A stretch of DNA of 5,527 nt, taken from contig DAHVVW010000164.1 in assembly GCA_027357125.1 (NCBI GenBank), forward strand, positions 1 through 5,527, given 5' to 3'. This DNA comes from Clostridiales bacterium (GTDB lineage: Bacteria; Bacillota; Desulfitobacteriia; Desulfitobacteriales; Desulfitobacteriaceae). Under the pieces are notes generated by a model. That model ran no database searches and was not told the origin of the DNA. It saw only the letters and a program-made list of their open reading frames with translations. How positions within the stretch are numbered: the stretch's first letter is position 1; every line of letters starts with the position of its first letter. Shown here in pieces: positions 1 to 5,527 of this stretch. Position numbers and translations under genes: made by a program.

Positions 1-225
1 GATCAGAATTTATATTCCACTACGAGGTACTTGATCCCCTAGGAAAGCCTTACTAGGATGATAAGAACTGTTGCGAAATCATCTGGACAGTCCTTTAACG
101 CCAGAACCTCATTCTGCCCTGAAAATAGACGTTCTATTTTCATTCATCAGTGGTGCCGCCTATATGCGGCATGGGGATCTGACTCCTGTCTACTTGACAT
201 AAGTAGATACTCTTTTAGAATATTA
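1..225. other. Non-coding region downstream of the DUF362 gene with several short hairpins
   Basis: No supported gene. Inverted repeats in order are CCTAG/CTAGG (38-42 with 53-57), TGAAAATAGA-CGT-TCTATTTTCA (120-142, 10 bp), TGCCGC-CTATAT-GCGGCA (154-171, 6 bp) and TCTACTT-GACAT-AAGTAGA (189-207, 7 bp). The last two lie within 75 nt of the DUF362 stop and could help define its mRNA 3' end, but neither has a T-run on the minus-strand exit side, so I do not call a terminator. The window edge cuts this region. Confidence 0.45.
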
Positions 226-1479
226 TTAGGCCTGTCTCCGGTGTTCGGCCACAATCCGCTCGATATACTCCCGCCACGGGATCTCCTCCGCAGCCATCCG
301 CTCCCTGACGTTGGCAGGCGGATCAATCTGCTCTTCCCTGTCAACTATCGCCCACCCCACTGCCGGTTCGCCGGGTGGACAGCCTTTAATCCAGATCCCC
401 TTGTCTCGATGTTTGGCGAGACAAGTCCCGCACAGAATAAGGTTTTTGCGCTCAACGCCTTCCGGTAGATTGGCCTTGCGCCCAAGCACAATCACCGCAT
501 CCTGATTCTTTTCGTATTCTCCCAAGGCTTTAAGTTTTTCCATCGTGAATGCCACCAGAGACTGGCAACTGCTGCAAGCGTTTTCGGGATAGATCTTGTA
601 TTCCGGCCAGGTGTTAAATCCTGCCAAGTAAGGCAACCACATCTTCTTGTATACCTCACTGATTTGCTTGCCGACCACCTCAATCCGGTCTTCCTCAATC
701 ACGCCTATCCCGCGTCCGGCCGCCGCCTTAAAGTATTCCACCGCATCAATATCCAGTCCCACCATGCGGCAAGCCGTAGCGTCCACCGCTACCGGATCTT
801 TGCCCCCAATAATGCAGCCAATATCCACCGGTACCGTCGTATGCGGTCCAAAGCCCTCTGCAGGGCGCACCATATCGGCAATTTGCAGATCGGCTTTAAT
901 TACGGTCCATAAATCCAGCAGAGCATCTGCCAATACTGTTTGGTGCATATCGGCGTGAACCCGGTCTTGGACGACTCCTTTCATATTTTTCAAAGCGTTG
1001 GTAAACACCATGCTGGCATGCGATTTAAAGATCGGCAAATTAATAATGTAATCCGCTTCGATCAGGAAGCGGGGCAATTTAATGTGGGTCATTGCGGATC
1101 TGGCTTGCTTGATCGGGATGGTCAGCAAATCCTTTTCCCGTTTAATATCAATAATCTTATCTGCCCCGGCCTCCCGCGCCGCCTTTTCGATCCCGCTGAC
1201 TGCCAGGCATTCCAGGGTATCGCAGCCAATGGCTGCCGCTTCCGCCACAATAATTTCTTTTGGTTTTGCCTTGCGCACCTCCCGGATCACGGCGGCTACC
1301 ACTGCAGGGCTGGTATTAATACTGGTTTCGGGTGCGCCCGGATGTCCGGCGTTCGGTTTAAGAACCACGGTGGAGTTAGGTTTGATCAGTTGTTCCACTC
1401 CCCCCAACAGAGAAAACACTTCCGACACCATTGTTTGAATGTCATTATCCTTCGCGATCGCAACCACAGATTTAGACAT
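226..1479 (-). CDS. DUF362 domain protein with C-terminal cysteine (putative Fe-S) module
   Basis: A complete 417-aa protein. Residues about 35-270 look like the DUF362 domain: a VVLKPN segment (38-43), a central stretch with SHASMVFTNALKNMKG (153-168) followed by conserved-looking His175 and His179, and GGKDPVAVDATACRMVGLD (225-243). The C-terminal part (about 300-380) has C302-x2-C305, C350-x2-C353 and G366-C367-P-P. Five cysteines in that pattern suggest an iron-sulfur or other metal site, inferred from spacing only. Many DUF362 proteins instead carry a ferredoxin-like CxxCxxCxxxCP domain, which is absent here. No signal peptide or membrane segment is visible, so it is probably cytoplasmic. 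The biochemical role of the family is not settled and no reaction is assigned. The ATG at 1479 is preceded by AAAGGGG at 1490-1496 with 10-nt spacing. It lies 567 nt downstream of livF, so a shared transcript is doubtful. The family call is fairly sure; the function is unknown. Confidence 0.87.
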   Translation of the reverse strand: MSKSVVAIAKDNDIQTMVSEVFSLLGGVEQLIKPNSTVVLKPNAGHPGAPETSINTSPAVVAAVIREVRKAKPKEIIVAEAAAIGCDTLECLAVSGIEKAAREAGADKIIDIKREKDLLTIPIKQARSAMTHIKLPRFLIEADYIINLPIFKSHASMVFTNALKNMKGVVQDRVHADMHQTVLADALLDLWTVIKADLQIADMVRPAEGFGPHTTVPVDIGCIIGGKDPVAVDATACRMVGLDIDAVEYFKAAAGRGIGVIEEDRIEVVGKQISEVYKKMWLPYLAGFNTWPEYKIYPENACSSCQSLVAFTMEKLKALGEYEKNQDAVIVLGRKANLPEGVERKNLILCGTCLAKHRDKGIWIKGCPPGEPAVGWAIVDREEQIDPPANVRERMAAEEIPWREYIERIVAEHRRQA

Positions 1480-1660
1480 CTCTCTTTTTCCCCTTTGCCA
1501 AAAAACATTTTAAGAAAATTTAGTTTATCCATTGCTAACCGCCACTAGACTCCTACTTCTTAAATACGAAAGTATCTTGCCGATGCTTTCGCCAAGCCGC
1601 AAACTTAATGAATTTCTCAGGCGGCGAGGATGAGATAAGTGGCGCTAAGCCCTGGATATA

Positions 1661-1693
1661 GAACTGTCCAAATCTCTGATTTGGAGCCAGTTC
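1661..1693 (+). repeat. Long bulged hairpin, 14 bp
   Basis: GAACTG (1661-1666) pairs with CAGTTC (1688-1693), and TCCAAATC (1667-1674) pairs with GATTTGGA (1678-1685). The loop is TCT (1675-1677) and there is a 2-nt bulge GC (1686-1687) on the 3' side. Fourteen perfect pairs round a 3-nt loop are very unlikely by chance. Neither side is followed by a T-run, so it is not a simple terminator. It forms the middle of the candidate structured RNA and abuts the next hairpin. Confidence 0.8.
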
Positions 1694-1713
1694 TTATCCA
1701 AGGATTGGATAAG
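1693..1713 (+). repeat. 9-bp hairpin with 3-nt loop
   Basis: CTTATCCAA (1693-1701) pairs perfectly with TTGGATAAG (1705-1713) round the loop GGA. C1693 is shared with the preceding stem, so in the folded RNA one of the two would give up a pair and the helices could stack end to end. The arm also repeats the GATAAG found at 1634-1639 in the upstream linker. No T-run follows on either strand. Confidence 0.75.
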
Positions 1714-1722
1714 TCAACTAGA

Positions 1723-1750
1723 CTTCAGAAGGTTCAAACCCCTTCTGAAG
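1723..1750 (+). repeat. 10-bp hairpin CTTCAGAAGG/CCTTCTGAAG
   Basis: CTTCAGAAGG (1723-1732) and CCTTCTGAAG (1741-1750) are perfect complements with the 8-nt loop TTCAAACC. The plus-strand flank TAAGTTTCCTTTATAAATT is only loosely T-rich, and the minus flank has no T-run, so termination is unlikely to be its main role. The GGTTCAAACC across stem and loop resembles a tRNA T-arm, but no acceptor, D or anticodon arms fit around it. If this is an IS200/IS605-type end, this would be the terminal right-end hairpin and any guide would begin at about 1751. Confidence 0.75.
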
Positions 1751-2046
1751 TAAGTTTCCTTTATAAATTATCTAAATTTTGCGTTTACTAACCCTTTAAA
1801 TTCATAATAGTATAATTTCCAAACGGAGGGAAATACGGTCTGGAACAGTCTTTTATGCATAAAAAGTATTACCGGTTCTTTCATAGTTCAGAGCTGAAGC
1901 ATAATTTTCGAGTTAAGATATTGCAAGGCATCAGGCTATAGATCATTACCCGGACTAGCCGGAACCAAAATGATTTTATCTACAAATTTTATTACCGTTT
2001 TTCGAAGAATTTCAGATTAAAGTATCTATTGGAATGGTTGCAGATA
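1751..2046. other. AT-rich intergenic stretch without a recognised gene
   Basis: This stretch lies between the livF stop and the structured region. I see no convincing protein gene, tRNA or strong terminator. Short inverted repeats are CCGG-ACTAG-CCGG (1950-1962), ATTTCC/GGAAAT (1815-1820 with 1829-1834) and GGTTG/CAACC (2036-2040 with 2048-2052, running over the livF stop). None is followed by a T-run. A TATAAT at 1811-1816 on the plus strand has no good -35 partner. How the liv transcript ends is therefore not visible. Confidence 0.5.
1851..1864. repeat. Perfect 14-bp palindrome TTTTATGCATAAAA
   Basis: The sequence equals its own reverse complement with no spacer. Such palindromes can be operator sites for dimeric regulators, but no promoter was recognised around it, and an AT-rich palindrome of this length could arise by chance in AT-rich intergenic DNA. 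It lies 183 nt beyond the livF stop and 372 nt upstream of the DUF362 start. Confidence 0.35.
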
Positions 2047-2763
2047 TCAACCGCCGAAATAAGCCTTCCTGACAGCGTCCTTTTCCCTGATTTCGTCTAT
2101 GGGACCTTCCGCTACCAATTTGCCGACCTGCAGCGTATAGCAGTAAGCGGCAACTCCAAAGGCCAGATGCACGTTTTGCTCAACCAATAAGATGCTGGTG
2201 CCTCGCTTCTGGTTGATTTCCTTGATCTTCCGGCCCACATCCTCAATGACAACAGGGGCCAGACCCAGGGAGGGCTCATCCAGACACAGCAACTTGGGAT
2301 TTGACATGATGCCGCGGGCGATTGCCACCATTTGCTGTTCTCCGCCGGAAAGCGTACCCGCTTTCTGCTTGCTGCGGTCTTTAAGCTTAGGAAACAGGTT
2401 GTAAACGAATTCCAAATCTTCTGCAATGCCCTGCTTGTCTGTACGCTGCGTGGCGCCCAACAGCAGGTTTTTGTATACGCTCAGATAAGGAAACAGATGA
2501 CGGCCTTCCGGAACAAGTGCCAGCCCCTTTTTTACCCTTTCGGCGGTAGAAATATTGGTAATATCCTCACCCTGAAAAGTCAGACTTCCGTCTGTCAGAG
2601 GTACCATTCCAAGGGTAGCGTTAAGGGTCGTGGATTTTCCAGCTCCGTTGGAACCGATTAAGGTAACGATACCACCTTCAGGTATTTTTAGAGAAATACC
2701 CGCGACCGCAATGGACTTCCCATATTTTATGGTAATATGATTAATTTCCAGAATATTGCTCAT
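2047..2763 (-). CDS. livF: Branched-chain amino-acid-type ABC transporter, ATP-binding protein LivF
   Basis: 238 aa, the usual LivF length. It is one of two cytoplasmic ATPases that power uptake by the LivH/LivM permease. Visible motifs are Walker A GSNGAGKST (37-45), the LivF-type Q-loop region LVPEGRHLF (83-91), the ABC signature LSGGEQQ (138-144), Walker B LLCLDEP (158-164), D-loop SLGLAP (165-170) and ILLVEQN (191-197). Q196 stands where most ABC ATPases have the switch histidine. As I know the family, the Glu in the Q-loop and the VEQN motif are normal for LivF and help tell it from LivG. The start ATG overlaps the livG stop as ATGA (2760-2763). Its ribosome site is weak (GGGGGTG at 2768-2774, 4-nt spacing), which fits translational coupling to livG. 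It is the last gene of the operon, and I see no convincing terminator after it. The substrate may be leucine/isoleucine/valine or another HAAT substrate. Confidence 0.95.
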   Translation of the reverse strand: MSNILEINHITIKYGKSIAVAGISLKIPEGGIVTLIGSNGAGKSTTLNATLGMVPLTDGSLTFQGEDITNISTAERVKKGLALVPEGRHLFPYLSVYKNLLLGATQRTDKQGIAEDLEFVYNLFPKLKDRSKQKAGTLSGGEQQMVAIARGIMSNPKLLCLDEPSLGLAPVVIEDVGRKIKEINQKRGTSILLVEQNVHLAFGVAAYCYTLQVGKLVAEGPIDEIREKDAVRKAYFGG

Positions 2764-3518
2764 ATTACACCCCCGAAGTAAGTCTCAGCAACGGTGGAAT
2801 TCTGACGCATGTCCCCGGGCGTTCCTTCAAATATCTTCTGGCCGAAACTGATAACGGATACACTGTTCAAGATATCGAGAACCTGCATATTGTGCTCAAC
2901 AATAAGAATAGTGATTCCTTGATCTCTCAAGTTGGAAATCGCCTTTATGAAAAAGTCGATTTCCTCCGGATTAAGCCCGCCAAGCGGTTCATCAAGCATT
3001 AAAAGCTTTGGTCTTGTGGCAAGAGCGCGTGCAACGCCTAAAATCTTCTGGTATCCATGGGATAGATTTTTAGCAAGCTCATTGCGCACATTAATCAAAC
3101 CAAGAAACGCAAGTATCTCCTCCGCTGATTCTGCAATTTGTTTTTCATTATCTCTGTAAACCTTGCTGTTAAAATAGATGTCAAACAAAGATGAATGCGG
3201 TCTTAAATGGAAGGCTGCCTTGACATTTTCCAAGACAGTAAAATCTCCGAACAGCGGATTCATCTGAAAAGTGCGCCCAATGCCCATTTTGGCCACCTGA
3301 TGAGGTTTTGATCTGGTAATATCACGATTGTCATACTTTATTTTTCCCGCCGAAGGAAGCAAAACGCCGGTAACCAGGTTGAAAAAAGTGGACTTCCCCG
3401 CACCATTCGGGCCAATCAGACCTTTGACTTCACCTTCTTCAATACCGAAGTCAAGATTATCTATTACCGTCAGCCCGCCGAAGCGTTTGGTCAAGCCGGA
3501 CGTTTCCAGCAGTTTCAT
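2760..3518 (-). CDS. livG: Branched-chain amino-acid-type ABC transporter, ATP-binding protein LivG
   Basis: 252 aa, typical for LivG, the partner ATPase of LivF. Motifs in order are Walker A GPNGAGKST (36-44), Q-loop GRTFQ (81-85), signature LSHGYQK (152-158), Walker B KLLMLDEP (171-178), D-loop GGLNPEE (180-186) and the switch histidine in VEHN (H209). The longer insert between Q-loop and signature (about 100-150) is typical of LivG. The signature departs from LSGGQ, with His in place of the first Gly and Tyr where the signature Gln usually stands; LivG proteins commonly carry a relaxed version such as xxYGQQ, and the key second Gly (155) is kept, so activity is expected. The start overlaps the livM stop as ATGA (3515-3518). 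A strong AGGAGG at 3528-3533 with 9-nt spacing, inside the end of livM, supports this start. Confidence 0.95.
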   Translation of the reverse strand: MKLLETSGLTKRFGGLTVIDNLDFGIEEGEVKGLIGPNGAGKSTFFNLVTGVLLPSAGKIKYDNRDITRSKPHQVAKMGIGRTFQMNPLFGDFTVLENVKAAFHLRPHSSLFDIYFNSKVYRDNEKQIAESAEEILAFLGLINVRNELAKNLSHGYQKILGVARALATRPKLLMLDEPLGGLNPEEIDFFIKAISNLRDQGITILIVEHNMQVLDILNSVSVISFGQKIFEGTPGDMRQNSTVAETYFGGVI

Positions 3519-4492
3519 ATCGCTTGACCTCCTTCCGATAGGTTTTCCACCTTGTTCTTTCTTTTTCTCCTTCTGATCAAATCGGGAATTCCGGCCAGAC
3601 CGCCGGGAATCAAATAGGCTACGACCAGCATGGCTGCGGCTGTCAAATAAGGTGCGTAAGCGCTGAAGCTGCGGCCTATTTCAGGTATCAGGACAAAAAT
3701 AACGGTGCCAATGACGGGACCGATAAACTTACTGTCTCCGCCGATCATCATATACATGAGCAACCAAATCGAGAAAGTCAGTCCGTAATTTGTTGTAGAC
3801 AGCACTGTGGAGTACAACGCAAAAGCCGCCCCCGTAAGACCTGCAAAAAAGCTGCCGAAACCCAATGCCAGCAGCTTGTAAAAGCTTTCGCTCACACCGA
3901 TGCTGGACGCAACTTCAGGAGACTGGGCCAAGGCACGCAGCGTTATTCCGATTCGCGAAAATTCAAATCGGTACATGGCAAGCAAACATACGACGGTTAA
4001 GATTACAAAAAAGTAATAATTGGCGTAGATGCTGCTGAACATGCTGGGAATATCTAAAAGTCCGCGGGAGCCTCCGGTAACCTTTAAAGCCTGAATAACA
4101 TAGATAATGGCGACGCCCATGAACAGCGAGGCCATACCATAATAAAGTCCTCTCAAGCGGACGAACGGAAAACCGGTGATCACACTGATAACGCAGGCAA
4201 ACAGAGCACCCGCAAGCAGAGTGACCCCAGGCGGAAAGCCGAGGTCTTTCGCCAGTATGCCTGCGAAGTATGCGCCCATGGCGATAAATGAGCCGTGAGC
4301 AAAGGAAATATTTCCGGAAAGAAAGATAGTCCGCAGGCTGACGGAGCCAATCATTTGATACATGATGAAGATGAAAACTCCTAGCCAGTAAATATTGCCG
4401 GTAAATGCGGGCACGATCAGAAACGCCAAGAGAATTATCGCATAAGGTATTATTTTTCTAAGATTCTTTTTCTTATCTAAAGTGTTCTCCAT
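3515..4492 (-). CDS. livM: Branched-chain amino-acid-type ABC transporter, permease LivM
   Basis: 325 aa, normal for LivM, an integral inner-membrane permease that pairs with LivH to form the transport channel. After a short basic N-terminus (DKKKNLRK, 6-13) there are roughly nine to ten hydrophobic segments between about 14 and 300. The family block LSGNISFAHGSFIAMGAY is at 58-75. The cytoplasmic coupling (EAA-like) loop that contacts an ATPase is at about 179-201 (SRIGITLRALAQSPEVASSIG), and the tail is basic (RRRKRKNK, 307-314). It starts 15 nt after the livH stop, with GGGGGGAGG filling 4499-4507 and 6-nt spacing to the ATG, which fixes the start. Its stop overlaps the livG start. The real substrate cannot be read from the permease alone. 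Confidence 0.94.
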   Translation of the reverse strand: MENTLDKKKNLRKIIPYAIILLAFLIVPAFTGNIYWLGVFIFIMYQMIGSVSLRTIFLSGNISFAHGSFIAMGAYFAGILAKDLGFPPGVTLLAGALFACVISVITGFPFVRLRGLYYGMASLFMGVAIIYVIQALKVTGGSRGLLDIPSMFSSIYANYYFFVILTVVCLLAMYRFEFSRIGITLRALAQSPEVASSIGVSESFYKLLALGFGSFFAGLTGAAFALYSTVLSTTNYGLTFSIWLLMYMMIGGDSKFIGPVIGTVIFVLIPEIGRSFSAYAPYLTAAAMLVVAYLIPGGLAGIPDLIRRRKRKNKVENLSEGGQAI

Positions 4493-4507
4493 AATAATCC
4501 TCCCCCC

Positions 4508-5374
4508 TTATGCCATCTCATGACCAAAGAAGCCTTTAGGCCGGATTAACAGCAAAATGACAATCAAGCCGACAGACAAGGCACTGGCAACATAGCTTTG
4601 GAAAAAAGTGGGGAAAACCGAATCCAGTAAGGCCATAATCGTGCCTGTGATGATGATTCCGTTCATACTGCCGGCACCGGCCAGCATAACCAGCATCAGA
4701 ATGCGGATCAGCATGTTATCACCCATATATGGAGACAATTGCTGATAAGCGCCCATGAGAGAGCCGGAAACGGCAGCAAGTGCGCAGCCGAGCGCAAAAA
4801 CAAGGGATGACACCTTATTAATAGGAATTCCCTGCAGGGCAGCTCCCATACGGTCCTGAGCTACGGCCTCCATCTGCATGCCCAGCTTTGTCCGGTAAAC
4901 GATGTACAGCGTTATGAGCAGCAGGATAACTCCAATGGCAAAAGTGACTAGTTTTTCCTTACCAATAGTCATAAAGCCAAGATTGGTGATGCCTTCCGCA
5001 TATGAATTGATTATCAGTGTTTTTGAGCCCGTTAGCAGGATCGAAGTTGTCTCTAGTATGGTCATCAACGCAACCGAAATCATCACGATGCGGTTAAAGC
5101 TATCGTAAAACGGCCTAAAGCATAAGCGTTCCAACAGTATACCCAATCCAATCAAAATTAAGCTGGAAAACAGCATGGCCAGCCAGTTATTCATACCGAA
5201 ACGGGTACAAAGGAAATAAGTTATATACGCCCCCATCATGTAGAGGGTTCCGTGAGCCAGGTTCAAGGTACCGAGCATGTTGAAAATAAACGCAAAGCCC
5301 AGTGAAGCAAGTATATATATAGCAGCTAAAACCAGCGTATTAACGCCGATATCGGGTAAGATGGATAAAGTCAT
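4508..5374 (-). CDS. livH: Branched-chain amino-acid-type ABC transporter, permease LivH
   Basis: 288 aa, the usual LivH size. This is the second membrane permease of the importer, with about eight hydrophobic stretches along its whole length. Family signs are the N-terminal block LNLAHGTLYMMGAY (37-50), the coupling loop TKLGMQMEAVAQDRMGAALQ (162-181) followed by GIPINKV, the glycine-rich LAGAGSMNG (231-239), and the C-terminal RPKGFFG (278-284), matching the usual RPxGLFG ending. It is the first gene of the operon in view. AAAGGAG at 5385-5391 lies 10 nt before the ATG. A strong hairpin 64 nt upstream of the start (5438-5475) separates it from whatever lies further upstream. In this family that is often the periplasmic or lipoprotein substrate-binding protein LivJ/LivK, which would complete the system but is not in the window. 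Confidence 0.94.
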   Translation of the reverse strand: MTLSILPDIGVNTLVLAAIYILASLGFAFIFNMLGTLNLAHGTLYMMGAYITYFLCTRFGMNNWLAMLFSSLILIGLGILLERLCFRPFYDSFNRIVMISVALMTILETTSILLTGSKTLIINSYAEGITNLGFMTIGKEKLVTFAIGVILLLITLYIVYRTKLGMQMEAVAQDRMGAALQGIPINKVSSLVFALGCALAAVSGSLMGAYQQLSPYMGDNMLIRILMLVMLAGAGSMNGIIITGTIMALLDSVFPTFFQSYVASALSVGLIVILLLIRPKGFFGHEMA

Positions 5375-5437
5375 GCTTCAAATTCTCCTTTCCGTAGGTA
5401 CCTTATGTGGGAGATAAAGCCACAGTTAAAAAATTTG

Positions 5438-5475
5438 ACAGAGGAGAGAATCTTTTTTTCTCTTCTCTCCTCTGT
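5438..5475 (-). terminator. Intercistronic hairpin: terminator/attenuator upstream of livH
   Basis: A perfect 13-bp inverted repeat: arm 5438-5450 (ACAGAGGAGAGAA) and arm 5463-5475 (TTCTCTCCTCTGT), with a 12-nt loop. Read on the minus strand, the stem is followed by C-AAA and then six T residues (5433-5428). The plus-strand side (TATTCCC) has no T-run, so the minus direction is favoured. The run begins 4 nt after the stem, so termination may be partial. It lies 64 nt upstream of livH in the same orientation. By analogy with other ABC importer operons, such hairpins often sit between a highly expressed binding-protein gene and its permease genes, where they lower read-through or protect upstream mRNA from decay. 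That placement is inferred, because the upstream gene is not seen. Confidence 0.72.
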
Positions 5476-5527
5476 TATTCCCAAGCAAACTAAACACAAA
5501 GGACCAATCATTTTGCATTGGAACGGT

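Larger units (their letters stand above)
1564..1750 (+). ncRNA. Candidate structured non-coding RNA, possibly IS200/IS605 right-end/omegaRNA remnant
   Basis: A run of compact inverted repeats with no protein gene. In plus-strand order: ATAC-GAAA-GTAT (1564-1575), a GNRA-type tetraloop hairpin; GCTT-TCGCC-AAGC (1585-1597), whose loop complements GGCGA at 1623-1627 and could form a pseudoknot; a linker with GGATGAGATAAG and GGCGCTAAGCC (1628-1651); then strong hairpins at 1661-1693, 1693-1713 and 1723-1750. The plus strand is favoured because the GAAA loop lies on it and the last hairpin has a mildly T-rich 3' side only in that direction. Pseudoknot-containing scaffolds followed by stacked hairpins at the right end are known for TnpB-associated omegaRNAs, and the whole recalls those I know from Firmicutes and cyanobacteria. 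No tnpB or tnpA is present here. Alternatives are an unclassified regulatory RNA or a palindromic intergenic repeat. The structure is solid; the identity is a guess. Confidence 0.4.

Noticed and set aside
82..97. Imperfect repeat of TCTGGACAGTCCTTTA with TCTGGAACAGTCTTTTA at 1839-1855
   Set aside because: Short, with an indel and a mismatch, and no shared context; likely chance.
58..468. 136-codon plus-strand open frame
   Set aside because: More than half of it lies antisense to the DUF362 gene, its product resembles nothing I know, and no ribosome site precedes it.
940..1548. 202-codon plus-strand open frame opposite the DUF362 gene
   Set aside because: Almost wholly antisense to a well-supported gene; its length reflects the codon pattern of that gene, and the product matches no family I recognise.
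1720..1750. tRNA T-arm-like GGTTCAAACC
   Set aside because: The stem is an 8-nt-loop, 10-bp hairpin, and pairing in the tRNA register has an A-C mismatch; no D-arm, anticodon arm or acceptor stem fits around it.
1816..1941. Short plus-strand open frame (about 40 codons, ATG at 1855) that might be a transposase scrap
   Set aside because: A vague likeness only (YGLEQSF-like start); no catalytic motif, too short, and placed in AT-rich DNA where such frames arise by chance.
1950..1962. CCGG-ACTAG-CCGG as the liv operon terminator
   Set aside because: Only 4 pairs in the stem and no T-run on the minus-strand exit side.
2501..2520. LivF Glu in the Q-loop and Gln in place of the switch His as damaged ATPase motifs
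   Set aside because: These are normal features of LivF proteins, so they are not signs of decay.
5508..5525. End of an upstream substrate-binding protein gene (frame ending Arg-Ser-Asn-Ala-Lys-stop on the minus strand)
   Set aside because: Only five codons are in the window and other frames are open too, so the reading frame cannot be chosen.

Overview
All five genes I can support lie on the minus strand. Four form a branched-chain/hydrophobic amino-acid (HAAT, Liv-type) ABC uptake operon; the fifth encodes a DUF362 protein. The close packing, AGGAGG-like ribosome sites, moderate GC and the DUF362/Liv protein types suggest an anaerobic Firmicute (Clostridia/Negativicutes-like). This is inference from style; there is no rRNA or marker gene to confirm it.

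Layout from high to low coordinates, the direction of transcription. At 5438-5475 a perfect 13-bp hairpin followed by a short U-run looks like an intercistronic terminator or attenuator behind an unseen upstream gene, probably a substrate-binding protein. It is followed by livH (5374-4508), livM (4492-3515), livG (3518-2760) and livF (2763-2047). The last three are tightly linked: livM/livG and livG/livF overlap by an ATGA, and livH/livM are 15 nt apart. Together they encode two permease subunits and two ATPases, a complete importer apart from its binding protein.

A 567-nt gap (1480-2046) follows. It has no credible protein gene, but its half next to the DUF362 gene (about 1561-1750) carries a run of strong inverted repeats: a GAAA-tetraloop hairpin, a small hairpin whose loop could form a pseudoknot, a 14-bp bulged hairpin, a 9-bp hairpin and a 10-bp hairpin. 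These are set out like a structured RNA read on the plus strand. The best guess is the right-end/omegaRNA part of an IS200/IS605-type (tnpB) element that has no tnpB here. This is the most interesting part of the window.

The DUF362 gene (1479-226) encodes a 417-aa protein with a C-terminal CxxC, CxxC and GCPP set that could bind an Fe-S cluster. Downstream, 1-225 is non-coding with several short hairpins of unknown role.
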